A stretch of 64,000 nucleotides of DNA from Rotaria macrura (lineage: Eukaryota > Rotifera > Eurotatoria > Philodinida > Philodinidae), in assembly GCA_900239685.1 (NCBI GenBank), contig OENT01000505.1, positions 41,725 to 105,724 on the forward strand, given 5' to 3'. The notes beneath the pieces are model-generated. The model saw nothing but the letters and a program-made list of their open reading frames with translations. It did not search any database and was not told the origin of the DNA. The stretch's first letter is position 1; every line of letters starts with the position of its first letter. Shown here one piece after another: positions 1 to 11,699 of this stretch. The position numbers were made by a program, and so were the translations under genes.

Positions 1-550
1 TGTTATTCATATGGAAAACAAGAAAAGAAAACAGAACGCTGTGACACTTTTTTTGTCGATCAATTTTGGGTCACTCAACGTGCTCAGATCTATTCAATTT
101 TTATTGTAATTGGCCTTTTCTCTACCTACAACTACTGCTAAAAAAATCAAGTAGCTACGCGGCGAAGTGAAATCTCGTTATTAGTATGGAAAGTTGAAAA
201 TTTCACAATCATGTAAAATTTGTCTTCAGGAGTGAAAGTTAAAAATGAATGGACTATTTTTGTAGAAAATTTAATTCTGTATCGCATGGTAACACAATCA
301 GACGTTTCTCTCTTGAGAAATTTTAAACACGATTTTTCAACATCGTTATGGTTGCGAAAATGAAATTTTTTTGTACAAGAAATAATATTAAAATCGTAGT
401 TAAGCACAAAAAGCGACATCTAATGTTGTGTCGAGATCGGTCCATCTAGGAGAAAAATTTGTTTTAAACATCATTACAGAACTAGCACGTTAAGTAGACA
501 TAACCCGACATACTTATACGTTAGAGAGAAAACAACGATAAAAGGGTTAG
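1..550. other. AT-rich intergenic sequence
   Basis: No gene is supported. The small open frames on both strands are low-complexity and Phe/Lys/Ile-rich, as expected from AT-rich spacer. Confidence 0.5.
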
Positions 551-892
551 TTCTCGTTTCGTCGAAAAGATAAATTCTAACTAATTAATGAAGAATAGAT
601 TATATCATTTGACAAGATTTTTTCGTCATATCCAAGAAGGAATAGCGCCTAGTTACTGGAAGATACATTTGTCAAAAACAGTTTTATTATCGACTACATT
701 TGGATGTATAAATAAGAAATTAATAAGAGAAACGCATCGTGGAGGTCGTATCCTGGTTGCTCAATGGCGTGATGATAGGGATATCAATTAGTTTCTTTTT
801 TTAAGAAAATAGTTCGAGTCTGTCATAGATATCGTGCTAATCGGTTTGATTATTCTCGTTCATTACAATTTAACTTTTCGACGAAACGAGAA
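551..892. mobile_element. Short inverted-repeat element (MITE-like)
   Basis: A 26-base arm at 551-576 starts TTCTCGTTTCGTCGAAAAG. It is repeated in inverted orientation at 867-892 with one mismatch visible. The arms enclose about 290 bp, including a 67-codon open frame at 588-791 that I do not recognise. The size and arm arrangement fit a non-autonomous DNA transposon, but no convincing target duplication was found. Confidence 0.5.
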
Positions 893-2259
893 TCTATCAC
901 ATAAAGGTGCAAACCAAAGACACTTCTTTCTCATCGAAGTGGTTATAAGATGCTTGTTCGACAGGCAAAACATGCTCTATTTGGTCACGTCAAGATAAAG
1001 AAAAGAGTACGTTCATATACGTATGTACTATATACAATATCGAATTAAGCTGTGCCAACGGAGGTTTGACTAATTGCGAAAAATTGTTCAAAACACAACT
1101 CATCAATAAAATCGATCACAGGAATCAACTTAGGTAAAAATTAATGAAAGAATTGTACAAAAAGATGATGAAATTCAGAAGCTTGTAATTTTGCAAACAT
1201 TGTAAATTTATAGATTTTCAAATAAAGAATAAAAAGCAAATCTTTCTTTGTTTCTGACATATGGATAAAACTTTTACGGAGTGTCTTATGTCTGCTGTGC
1301 ATGAAAACGTAAGAAAAAAGAAGGACGGCTACAAGGCCTGATGGATATTATCGAACTAAAAATAAAAGTTGAAAATGATGTTATTGTTTGTAGTATTATT
1401 GTTTATACAATTGTTGTTGAATCTATTTATCTGCATTAGATCGTTCAAAGAGCAAACTCAATTACTGACAAGTTAATACTGTCTTGAAACATGTCTATAG
1501 GTATTGATCGTGATTATGGTTGTGAAAATTCAAGAAAAAACCAAGAATATCAACGATAAATAGATTCAACAACGAGAAGGTTCATTTTTACTTACTAATA
1601 ACAACATATATTTTGTATCCTTCTGCTACATTTCATTAATTCAATATTTTACTAAATTTCCATGCGAGTCAACTCTTAATATTTTGTTGTATTTTTAGAT
1701 TCGATTATGGTGAGAATCCTATCAACGATTACGCGAAATCAGTCATTTAATTTTTATTTATTTAAATTATTTCTAATTCATTTTAATTCTGGATGATTCC
1801 AGATAACTTATGAGAACTATTACTGGGACTAGGAAGTAGAGTCATTCATGTCTTATAATCGATAACTTTCGATTAGAATCCCGTGGAATCCTTGGTTCTG
1901 ATTCATGCAAATGGAACACGTGGTCAAATGATGGAAAACTTTGTTTTTTGTTTTCTTTTCAAGTTATTAAGGAAATCTTTTGCAGAAAATCGATCTTACA
2001 TTGTTGTATTTACATAAATAAATTTTGTATTTTACAAAGCTTCGATTTCTATGAGGCATCGTCTAAGGGAAACGTTTTAGTACATACAGTACAGATCCAC
2101 CCCCCTCTTCTTTTTTGCTGCCTACCAAGAAAACGAAAGACGATCTTCACACACCACATAGATGGTGAGAGATATCCTCCATAGTGAACGATCTTTTCTT
2201 ACAAGAATTGCGATTTAGTGTCCTTAGAATTTGTCGACAATAAATATTATTATATAATA
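893..2259. other. Intergenic sequence without a recognisable gene
   Basis: AT-rich DNA with frequent stops in all frames. I see no coding exon, RNA gene or clear repeat. Confidence 0.5.
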
Positions 2260-2790
2260 AATTTGAAAACGTCGGGCTTCAAAGTCCGAGAATTATGTGT
2301 ACTTCAAAAAGTGAATGAGATAAATCAATCATTCTAGAATGTGTGCACGGAACCTTTTTTTGGAAACCCCAACACTACTGGTCAACTGAGACATATCTAG
2401 GCAATTTAGTTTCGGGATGCAGTTTTGTGCTTATTCAGGCGATGTTTTGTTAGAAAGCTGCGATTTGGTTCAAAACTAATATCAGATTCGGAATCAGCGT
2501 TAAAAACTGAGTCGATTTATATACGTTGTGGATAATTCGGAGAAAAAAATTCCCTGTACCCCCCCCCCCTCAGTGATTGTTTGGTGAATAATGACAGTTT
2601 TTTCGATAACTCAGCTATTTCTTGCCGGATCCTTCTCATCTTCGAAATCGACCGAGATATTCATCAGACAATTCTTTGCACACAATTTCAGCTCAATCGA
2701 ATGTATTTGTAGAGCGTTATCGTGTAAACGGACGGACACACTGACCAATTCTAGAGTGTACTCCCTTTTTCAGTACACAAAAATAAGCAT
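2260..2790. repeat. Dispersed repeat, copy 1
   Basis: This block shares sequence with 6230-6420 and 8230-8600. Shared stretches include the region around 'GTGTACTTCAAAAAGTG', a segment on 'TCTCATCTTCGAAATCGACC', and a closing segment with GTGTAAACGGACGGACA, CTAGAGTGTA and AGTACACAAAAA. It contains a 12-base poly-C run near 2560. The family is unidentified. It has no open frame and is probably a non-autonomous transposon. Confidence 0.55.
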
Positions 2791-5056
2791 TCATTCTCTT
2801 TTACTTCGATCCTCTGATTTTTTCAACTAACAACAAGTATTTTTTTTTATTTAATATGTCAGATTTGTTCGATGAACGATAAGAATTGTTTAGTTAGAAA
2901 TAAATTTTTAATCTTCTATAGAACATTTGATTTGGTAAATGAAAACGAAGAATTGCTTTGTTTGCTTGTATTTTTTCGAGTGTGATTGTGTGATGTTGGC
3001 GATGAATGATGCTATTCAAAATTAGATTGTGATCAACAGATTGAAACTTTAAATGGTAAAATCATTTTATTTTAGTTAATTATTTTTTTAATTATACTTA
3101 AATGATCTAATCTGTATCATGACATGTTTTTATTTTGATGTTTGCGAATAGGGAGAGAGTTTTTACATATTCTCATTCAAGACAAATATGAGTTGGCACT
3201 ACAGTAAACATCCAATTGGCTAGACGTCGAAAAGTTAAATCGTAGATCACAATCCTAGGATTAGGTAGAACAATTGATGTGTTAAAATATTCACGATGGA
3301 ATCAATCATCTTCTCATAATTTCAATGGCATATGTTTTTTTTTCGGATTCTTTTTCTAAAATATCTCCACAGTATTTCAATAAGCTCTCTAGTATTCCAT
3401 TGTAAACTTATGATAAATGTAGATGATATAGCATCTGTAAGTCCATTACTTTGAGTCTCCAAATGACTATGGAAACGTGGCATGTATGCCTTTTGTTCCG
3501 TCTATAACCGCTCTATATTACACACATCACTGAACGATGATTACGCATCATATGGTAAATAAAACACTTCCGTGATTTTTTCATAATTGATATAAAATTT
3601 CTGACAGAACTTTTTCACTTACTTTAAGTATCGATAAATAGCCGTTGTTGTTGATTGTGTACGATTTAAAAAGTCATCACTCTCTAGCATACCTGATAAT
3701 AAAGTTTCATAATCGCATATGTTAACTGTATTGCCAATGTCAACTCATTACATTAGTTGACATGGATACAACCTTAGTAAGTATCAATGGTGATCGATGA
3801 TACTTTCTTTTAGTTCGTCCTTCTATTAAGTATAGATTTCTCTCGTACATTTAGAAAGAATTATTGATTGTAGTTTTTCCATGTTAGTATATAAAACTCA
3901 TTCCTACAAACAGAATAAATATGTTGGACAAAGAAAACATTGTTCAAGTACATTCTTGTATTTCAAAGTCATGTTCTGATGTAATAACAACCAGGACAAG
4001 ATGACGTAGCGTCGTCCTTTCGTCTCTTGACATTTTAGAATGAATAGAAACAAGAATAATAGAAAAGAAAATATGATAAAGTTACTAATTGTCATAAACA
4101 AAGAACAAAGGATTTAATAGGCATATTCAAGAAGATAAAATGTACGTTTCGTCAGCAAAGAATAAAACTACTTAATTAAGAGAGGACACACGTATGAACC
4201 ATTCTATTCATGCGCATATCAAGAATATAAATGTGCCTTGATATAATGCTTTCAAATACAATACTATACTAGAGTATGCATCGGCTAATGACTGAGATGA
4301 AGGATAAGAAACAAAAAAAAGTTATTATAATTACGATGTTTTGAAATTCTAAAATTTGTTCGTATGAGCTTCTAAATCTTTCAAGATCTATAATCAATAC
4401 TTCAAAAGTCGAAATTTTCGCTATCATATATGTTCGCCTCGATCGTTTTACATCGGATGACTTTTTGTTTGCTTTCTGCTCTATGAAAGTACGCATCGTT
4501 TTGTATTTTAATCTAAGAGAAGATAACGGTTTGTGTGTTGAATACGAAGGTGCGAGTATTTTATTACCAGAGGGGTAGGTCGAAGCGTGCAAAAGAAAAT
4601 CAAGGAAAAAAGGCACGAATATCATACTTGTCGTCGTTGTGAAAATGAATGTTGAAGTCAGCAAGGGTAGAGTAGTCATTGAGCCGATATTTGAAAATTT
4701 CACATCATTCTATTTCACAAGTAACATAATACTTCGTAGTTATCACTCACAATTATTCGCTTTTCAAAACATAAGAGTAAATTAGGAAGACATGGACAAT
4801 ATCTATTATAGAAGTAATTACGTATGTATGTAAAAAGCCAAGATGAGAATTATCTAATCGATTCACTATGAAAACGAAAGATATTCTATAATTTCATGTT
4901 GAAACTGATTTGTTATTTTTGATTAGATATCGATCAAAATCATAGGACTTCTTATTTTATCACTTTTTTTTTATTAAACAGAATATTTAGAATTATAAGA
5001 TGTAGTATTTTTATTTAGATTGACTGGAATTTGTTTCTATTCGTTCAAATATTATT
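2791..5056. other. Intergenic sequence upstream of allantoicase
   Basis: Long AT-rich spacer. The 144-codon minus-strand frame at 4269-4703 has a composition typical of chance frames in AT-rich DNA and no recognisable motif. The last few hundred bases presumably hold the allantoicase promoter, but no specific element can be called. Confidence 0.45.
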
Positions 5057-6055
5057 ATGTCTAGTGCATCGTATTCTTTCGATCAAACAACAGCATCAAC
5101 GTTTGTAAATCTTGCTGATGATCGTCTTGGTACTAAAGTAATAGCTGTGTCAGATGAATTTTTCGCTCCAGCTTCTCGCATGCTTAATGCAGCAGCAGCT
5201 GTCTTTCATCCGGGACGATACGATGATCATGGTCAATACATGGAAGGATGGGAAAGTCGTCGGAAACGTGTCGCCGGCCATGATTGGTGTATAGTAAAAT
5301 TAGGTTTATCGGGACAAATCGTTGGTGTTGATATTGATACAAGTCATTTCACAGGAAACTATCCTGTAGCTGCCTCACTTGATGCATGCTGTGTTGATGA
5401 AGGAGATCAACCAGATCATTGGCAAGAAATCTTACATGCAGTTACATTAGGTCCGAGTGCTCATCATTATCATGCCATTGATGTTCATGGTCATTGGACT
5501 CATGTTCGTTTAAACAGTTATCCTGACGGAGGTATAGCTCGACTTCGTGTTTACGGTGTTGTTCAGGCGCCCGAAGATAGATTTAAGGAAGAAGTTGATT
5601 TAGTAGCTATTGAAAATGGAGGTCGTGCTGTAGCAGCAAGCGATGAACATTATGGTAATCCATGGTCATTATTACGTCCTGGACGAGGTATTAACATGGG
5701 TGATGGTTGGGAAACTCGACGACGACGTGTACCTGGAAATGAATGGTGTATACTTGCTCTAGGTAAACGTGGAAGATTGTCTCGTATTGTTCTTGATACG
5801 GCTCATTATAAAGGAAACTATCCTGATCGATGTCTAATTCAAGCCGTTGATACGACCATACATATTAGTAAATTATTAGTAAATCAATCCTTATTTTGGC
5901 AAACACTACTACCAGAACAAAAATTATCTATGGATGCTATACATACATATGAGAAAGATCAAATAGTTGATCTTGGTCCAATAACACATGTACGCATCAA
6001 TATTATTCCTGATGGTGGTCTTTCTCGTGTGCGTCTTTTCGGTCGAGCTGAATAA
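5057..6055 (+). CDS. Allantoicase
   Basis: Allantoicase hydrolyses allantoate to ureidoglycolate and urea in purine breakdown. The 332-residue frame is complete and has no intron. It shows the two internally homologous halves typical of the family. Half 1 (about residues 25-175) has SDEFFAPASRML, GWESRRKR, HDWCIVKLG, DTSHFTGNYP and HVRLNSYPDGGIARLRVYG. Half 2 (about 190-330) has SDEHYGNPWSLLRPGR, GDGWETRRRR, NEWCILALG, DTAHYKGNYP and HVRINIIPDGGLSRVRLFG. The length matches the family (about 330-350). The start ATG at 5057 lies just before the first conserved block with only a short leader, so the enzyme is probably cytosolic or peroxisomal. The motifs look close to bacterial forms, so bacterial origin by transfer is possible but not shown. 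An AATAAA lies about 57 bases after the stop. Confidence 0.93.
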   Translation: MSSASYSFDQTTASTFVNLADDRLGTKVIAVSDEFFAPASRMLNAAAAVFHPGRYDDHGQYMEGWESRRKRVAGHDWCIVKLGLSGQIVGVDIDTSHFTGNYPVAASLDACCVDEGDQPDHWQEILHAVTLGPSAHHYHAIDVHGHWTHVRLNSYPDGGIARLRVYGVVQAPEDRFKEEVDLVAIENGGRAVAASDEHYGNPWSLLRPGRGINMGDGWETRRRRVPGNEWCILALGKRGRLSRIVLDTAHYKGNYPDRCLIQAVDTTIHISKLLVNQSLFWQTLLPEQKLSMDAIHTYEKDQIVDLGPITHVRINIIPDGGLSRVRLFGRAE

Positions 6056-6111
6056 ACTTTGTTTTCATTTTAGTTTAAATATGAAATCGAAAATCTAGTG
6101 AAATTTCTCTT

Positions 6112-6117
6112 AATAAA
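6112..6117 (+). terminator. Polyadenylation signal after allantoicase
   Basis: AATAAA lies 57 bases past the allantoicase stop codon, a normal distance for a short animal 3'UTR. Confidence 0.5.
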
Positions 6118-6229
6118 TCTAATTGAGACTTCCAATGAATGATTGATTCTTACATAGATTTGTTCAATTATTTTGGTCTTCTTCATCTAATAGCCATAAA
6201 TAATACAAATAATAGTCAAAAAAATGTAG

Positions 6230-6420
6230 AAAGCTCGAAATCAAAGCCGAGTGTTACGTGTACTGCAAAATGTGACGCTGACGGAAGATTGATTTTGATC
6301 AAACTGTCTAAAAGAATCCATCAGCAGTGTCAGTATACATCAGTTTTTCATAGCTTTTGGGAAGGGCAACATTGAGGAAACCTTAATGCATCTCCCCCAT
6401 GTTTCGTTAGCGATCCGTTG
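6230..6420. repeat. Dispersed repeat, copy 2 (partial)
   Basis: Contains GTGTACTGCAAAATGTGA, GTCAGTATACATCAGTTTTT and CATAGCTTTTGG followed by ACATTGAGGAAAC. The last three match copy 3 at 8286-8345; the first matches copy 1 near 2300. Confidence 0.5.
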
Positions 6421-8229
6421 TTATACAGTCATAAAGAACGATATTTGAAAAAAAGACTCCAGAGTGCCCTGCACCTTGGCATGTTCTTTCAGTTAAAAAA
6501 AAATATTGAAACACCGTATGAACCTGCACTGAGAGATTTTAGTTGTGCGTTCGAAATATTGTGAATCGAAGAAAAACGAAGACAAAAATTCAGTGCTTTT
6601 GAAGGAGCTGATAGAAATCCTCGAATTTTCAGGCAAAAAAAGAGATTTTGTGTAAAAACCCTATATTAATTTTGAAAGGGCGAAAAATGAACATTGACAT
6701 TCTGGCGGTAGAGGGGGGGGGGGTGGGCTTAAATGCTACATATTTACCTTTAACCAAGCAGACAAATTTCAAGAATTCACGGGTTAAAACGTGTTGCGAA
6801 GAGAACGCATTAAAACGCAACAATTCGGACACTTTTCATAAGTTTATTGGTGTTCAAGGGAAAACATTTTAACGGTATTGCACATTGTTCATAGTTTAAC
6901 GCGTTGTAATTAGTTATTACTTACTTTAGAGGGAAGATTCGACTAAGCATACTTATACTTACAATATATGGCTGATTTCAATTTTCTACTTATACTAAAC
7001 CTAATTCACATAATACCAGGGCTTCATTAGTGAGAAGTGATGGGGTTAAAAAACAGCAAAAAAAAATATTTGATTTTATTTATTTTCTTTTTGATTAAAA
7101 TCTATTAGAGACATTATTTGAATTTTAATCCAACCATATCCGGCTTCAATCGAAGCATTTAATTTTTAATCGATTAAAGCTTATGGATCGGTGCTTATAC
7201 AATTTATCTTTGCTTTAGTAATTACATAAATAGATATAGCATGCTATAGGGTCTTGGAACATGGTATGTATCAGAGGTTCATCTAGTATTCTAATTACTG
7301 CTTGTCGAGGCGAGAAGTTCGAAAAAGCACAAACAGAACAATGTTTCAACTTAAAGCAGAGAGAAGAGTGCGTTTTAGGGTCAGTACTATGAAAATCAAT
7401 TTTACGGAAAGTTTAATGGATTTTAATCATTATTTTGACGAGAAATCTTATTAAAATAGTACTATTTTAGACGATTTTTCATCATAGACAATGCGTACAA
7501 ATTAGATCTCTTCTACGTTGAAGTGATGAATTCGAGTTCGGAGAAAAGTGTCGTTTGTTAATTCGAAAGAAGTACATGTGATATGATTTTTCGAAATAAA
7601 GTTTTGTACAGATACAAGTATTCTTAATCGAATTCAAATACAAATGGGTACATTTAATTGTGAATGTAAGCATTAGACAGTACTGGGCTAAAATGAGACA
7701 AATACTAAGCAAGCATTCATGGATAGATGATGATGTCAAGCCATGTAAAAACCTACTCCATGGAATATCAAATTAATCATTAATCGAGGTTATTCATTAT
7801 AAATCTATGATTTAGAAACTTGCTTTTCGATTTGGAATTGATATTTAATTCCCACATGTACGTAACTCTATGTTTGTTTTCAGTATTCCAATCGAAATGG
7901 AAGCACTTGGCATCAATAAATTGATAGTTGTGCTTTACTTCCAATGTATTTCTCTTAAGATATGATGCTGCAAGAATGAATCATAAGCAGCGATTACTTT
8001 CATATTAGTTTTTTTCCTAACTCATTTAAACCAATATCAATGCCTCTTAATACTCTTTGATTTCCTCAATTAGTCGAATACATGCTTATTTCTTTAATCA
8101 GTAAAGTAAACTGGTTTTATGGCGTTGATTTTCATAAATTTTGCCATTCAACGCATCAAAACAGCGTTTTATCGTTCTCTGCCTGGGTATGATATACCAT
8201 CATTTAGAACTCTTGATAAGTTCTATGTA

Positions 8230-8600
8230 ATTCAAAAAAAAAACAACCTTAGTTCTATGGGAAATAAATACATATCATACAGACAAAATGTCAGTATACG
8301 TGAGTTTTTCATAGTTTTGAGGTAATGAGATATTGAGGAACTTTCAAACACAGGATATTTACCCCTAACCCTACAATTTAGCATTATTTTGTAGCTCATG
8401 AAATTCTCTTTTAAATCAGTAAATCCTTGACGAATTATTCTCATCTTCGAATTCGACTGAGATAATGCTGTGTACAAAATTTTATGACAAACAGATTAGT
8501 CTTTCAGGAGTTATTGTGTAAACGATCGGACGGCCACTGACCGATTCTAGAGTGTAATTACTCAATTTTTAAGTACACAAAAAAGTAATCAATATGAAAA
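8230..8600. repeat. Dispersed repeat, copy 3
   Basis: Shares TGTCAGTATACGTGAGTTTT and ATTGAGGAAC with copy 2. With copy 1 it shares ATTCTCATCTTCGAATTCGA, then GTGTAAACGATCGGACGG, CTAGAGTGTA and AAGTACACAAAAA. No coding capacity. Confidence 0.5.
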
Positions 8601-9348
8601 TTTGTTATCCTGTAAGTAATAGATTATCTAGAAATTTAATTATATTTCTTACAGACTCCTATTTACGTAGTTATTTTCTAATCTCAAATCTGCTCTATTT
8701 GCAAGCTGATCACTTATAATTAAAAGCACGAGAGTACTATATATAAACGAATAAAACTAACGCACATGAATGAATCATTCTAGGTTCTTTGTAATTTACA
8801 CAAACTTATCTTTGTAATCAAAATTAGATAATATTGGGTTGAGTCATATGTCGAACTTACATGACTGATCGATGACGCATTTGTTTTTAGAACAATTTGC
8901 GTCATTGCATGATTTTCAAGACACAAAACATTGTATTGAATGCGGATTAGATGAAAAGAAATTTTATTTCTCAAAAAACAATTACCGATGATAGAATATT
9001 CATGCAAATCTCTATTTCAATGTTGAATTTTTTGCCGCAGTAATTCTTTCTTTTCAATCACATGGTGCGAATACGCATCAAAAGTTTGGCATTTGACGTT
9101 CTTTCTTACTTTGTATGACCTACAGTCAGTGTCTGACTCATCGACAATTTCTTCATTAGTACTGAATAAAAAAATCAACATAACTCAATGATTCATTTGG
9201 TATCTGAGTTCAGAGTTGTGCAATACTTAAGCAATAAATAAATGCATCTCTCCCGTGTTCTCTGAAAGCATTCTTAGTGTGTGTCTGTGTCTATAACAAA
9301 ATAATACAAAAGTATTAATCGAAAATTAGAAATAAAAATCGTACATAA

Positions 9349-10894
9349 ATGACAGACGAATATCAAACTTCAACAGATTTAAATGATGCAACTGGTGAAG
9401 AAAATTCAGTAGCAGTTGCCTCGAATAAAGGTAGTAAATTGAAAAAATAATATTTCGATGACGTTATAAACTATGAATAATAATTCAGATGAATCCATGG
9501 CAACAACTACGCATGAAAATGGTTATGAATCTGAATGTAGTTCTAGTACGAGAAGTGAAGAAGATGTAGCTTGTTCAGCACTCGAAATTGAAGTCGATGC
9601 ATTTACACGATTTATTGAACGGCAACGTCTTGAAGTTATGTTTGAACTACGTCGTATACGTTTAGGTGAACGACCAGTAACAGGACAACATAATCGAGAA
9701 CGAATCGAAACATTTTTTAATAATGCACAGGAGCATCAACAAGAAACAAGAGCTCCAGCTAGACGACCAGCACCGCCCAGTGCACATATGGCCGATATTA
9801 ATGCTTTAACTAATCGACGATGTGTATCAGCAGCATTGAGTAGTGCTGCATTTCGACAAGATCTAGAAAATACTATTCGTCAAACAATCAATGTTCGACC
9901 AGTGGCACGTGTACAACAAACTCCACGAGTGCCGGTCGCCCCTCGAGTTTCAACTCCAAATGCTGTTGTTGAACCACAACCTCCGCAAATCATTCAAACG
10001 GCACCACAAATTCCTATCGAACAACCACCAGCACGTGAAATACCAAATATCGAAAGGTATTTCTGTTTGAAACTATATACTGATCTATGCAATTAATTAA
10101 TTTTTTTATAGATACGAACGTGAATTAGAAGCATGGGACGCTATAACACAATTACAACGCGAAACGATTGTTATTGAAATTAGTGATCTTGTCCATCGAC
10201 AATTGGTAACGAGTGCTTTGGAAGGTGATTTTCGTCGACATCTTGAATCAAATATTTTAGTAAGATATTTCTATCCGTTCAAGAATGAATATAGAAATGT
10301 ATGTCTTCATATAATTACATTTAGAATCGTTTGGAGCATGGTGCATCAGTTGAACAGCAACAGCAACAGCAACAGCAACAACAACGACCACCAGTCACAG
10401 TTGCTCCTGTAATAGCACCTATTCTTCCTCAACCGACAAGAACCAATGTTCATGCTGTAAGTGTGCGTGTTTGTTTTCAATTAGTTAATATTATTCTAAT
10501 ACAATAATTCTTCGTATAAATCCAATAGACTGCTACAAATATTGATGCTTTATCTACACGTCTTGATTCAATGCAACAAATGCTTCAACTTATGTTTCGA
10601 ATGCAAATGGATATGCAAAGATCTTTACGGCAAGATGTAGCAAGTGCTCTGGCTAATAACTCTACAACAACAATGAACTCAACCAGTCAGCCAATGCAGG
10701 CTGGTCATTGTACTGTTTGCCTAAGTGCTATAGCTGATACGGTTCTTTATCGTTGTGGTCATCTTTGTGTGTGTTACATGTGTGGATTACAAATTCAACA
10801 AGGCACAGCTACGAATGGTGTTAAATGTCCTATATGTCGTGCTCCAGTCGAAGACATACTACGTGTCTATAGAAGTAGCCGTGATGGAGAATAA
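9349..10894 (+). CDS. RING-finger E3 ubiquitin ligase, Neuralized-type RING (5 exons)
   Basis: Exons 9349-9430, 9489-10056, 10112-10259, 10325-10456 and 10529-10894 have GT/AG borders, and their phases join into an open frame of 431 residues. Residues 371-417 form a C3HC4 RING: CTVCLSA, then YRCGHLCVCYMCGLQ, then CPICRAPVEDI. The GHxCxCYxCG spacing and the trailing 'ILRVYRS' are those of the Neuralized/LRSAM1-like RING group, so the protein probably transfers ubiquitin. The N-terminal part is Ser/Glu-rich and then Arg/Gln/Pro-rich. Exon 4 carries a CAG/CAA-coded run of about 10 Gln, and exon 5 starts with a Met/Gln-rich possible coiled coil. No Neuralized (NHR) domain is present, so orthology to neuralized is not claimed. 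The substrate is unknown. Confidence 0.85.
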
Positions 10895-11139
10895 GTTAAA
10901 TCAAAACAAATTCAATAGAGACTATTTTATTTTTGATTGTTCATTGTTTGCTTTTTGTATGACAAATTATGCTTACGAACAACGACAATAGAAATAGAAA
11001 TAGATATACACAATAGATACAAAAATATATACTAAAGTATATATATTTTGTTTTTTGAAAATATATAAATACTTATATTTCTGTGATGTAATTGCTTTAT
11101 TCTGTTTTATTTTATCTTAAATATATAATATTATTATTA
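10895..11139. other. Short convergent 3' intergenic gap
   Basis: AT-rich gap of about 245 bp between the convergent RING gene and the minus-strand acidic gene. It has TATATA-rich sequence but no separate gene. Confidence 0.5.
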
Positions 11140-11615
11140 TTATTGAGATTCTGTCTTCATCATTCTATCATCGATAATAGCTGTGTGCATTACTGGTAGT
11201 AAATCGTCGTTTACTAAAATGAAACAAGCTTAGAAAATAAGAAAAAATAAGATTCTGATAAAAACATACACTGTTCTTGTTCTGTCAAGTAATTGATCAA
11301 TTCTTGCTCATCTATTGAATTACCATCATCAATATTATCTATTTCGGATAGAAGTTCTTCAATGTCGATATTATCATCTATTGGATATAAGTCATCGATT
11401 GTTGGTATATCGTTTTCATTATCATTTGATTGTTCTTCAGTTTTTTGTACATCGTCATCTGCATGTTCAAGTCCATTTTGTTCGTTGGCTAATTCTTCTA
11501 AGAGACGACTAGCAATAGCTGTTGCTTTTTGATGTTTTACTTCTTCAGAATCTAAATTTTTAGAAATAGTTATAACTAATTCCTTTCGCCACTCGTGAAG
11601 TAGTCTCTGATGCAT
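11140..11615 (-). CDS. Small acidic protein of unknown function (at least 2 exons)
   Basis: The main exon 11615-11270 joins through a 56-bp GT/AG intron to a last exon 11213-11140 in phase. The second exon ends in an open tail with TESQ before a TAA. The protein begins with a short basic helix-like stretch (LLHEWRKELVITISK) and is then rich in Asp, Glu and Asn, with repeated 'DDNIDIEELL' and 'EIDNIDDG' type acidic motifs. A signal-peptide-like stretch starts at ATG 11697 (MMHLIPVCLFTILCGYS) but runs in another frame. It would join the main frame only by a 22-nt skip, so either the start is unresolved or there is a one-base difference. I do not recognise a family. A secreted acidic protein is possible. 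Confidence 0.55.
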
Positions 11616-11699
11616 TACTTTGATTAACTGGAGCTGACATGACTAATGAATAGCCGCATAGAATTGTAAAAAGACAAACAGGAATTAAGTGCATCATAA

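Larger units (their letters stand above)
6118..9348. other. Intergenic region with dispersed repeats
   Basis: No gene is supported. It contains two copies of the dispersed repeat (6230-6420 and 8230-8600). Near 6713 there is an 11-base G run followed by TGGGCTTAA, which resembles the right end of the TTAA foldback element at 15936-16796. Confidence 0.5.

Noticed and set aside
2560-2572. Poly-C run as an assembly break
   Set aside because: Similar C/G runs of 9-12 bases occur at 6713, 15937 and 16781 inside repeat ends, so they belong to the repeat families.
4269-4703. 144-codon minus-strand frame
   Set aside because: Phe/Ser/Thr-rich composition typical of AT-rich spacer, with no motif, splice context or conserved-looking blocks.
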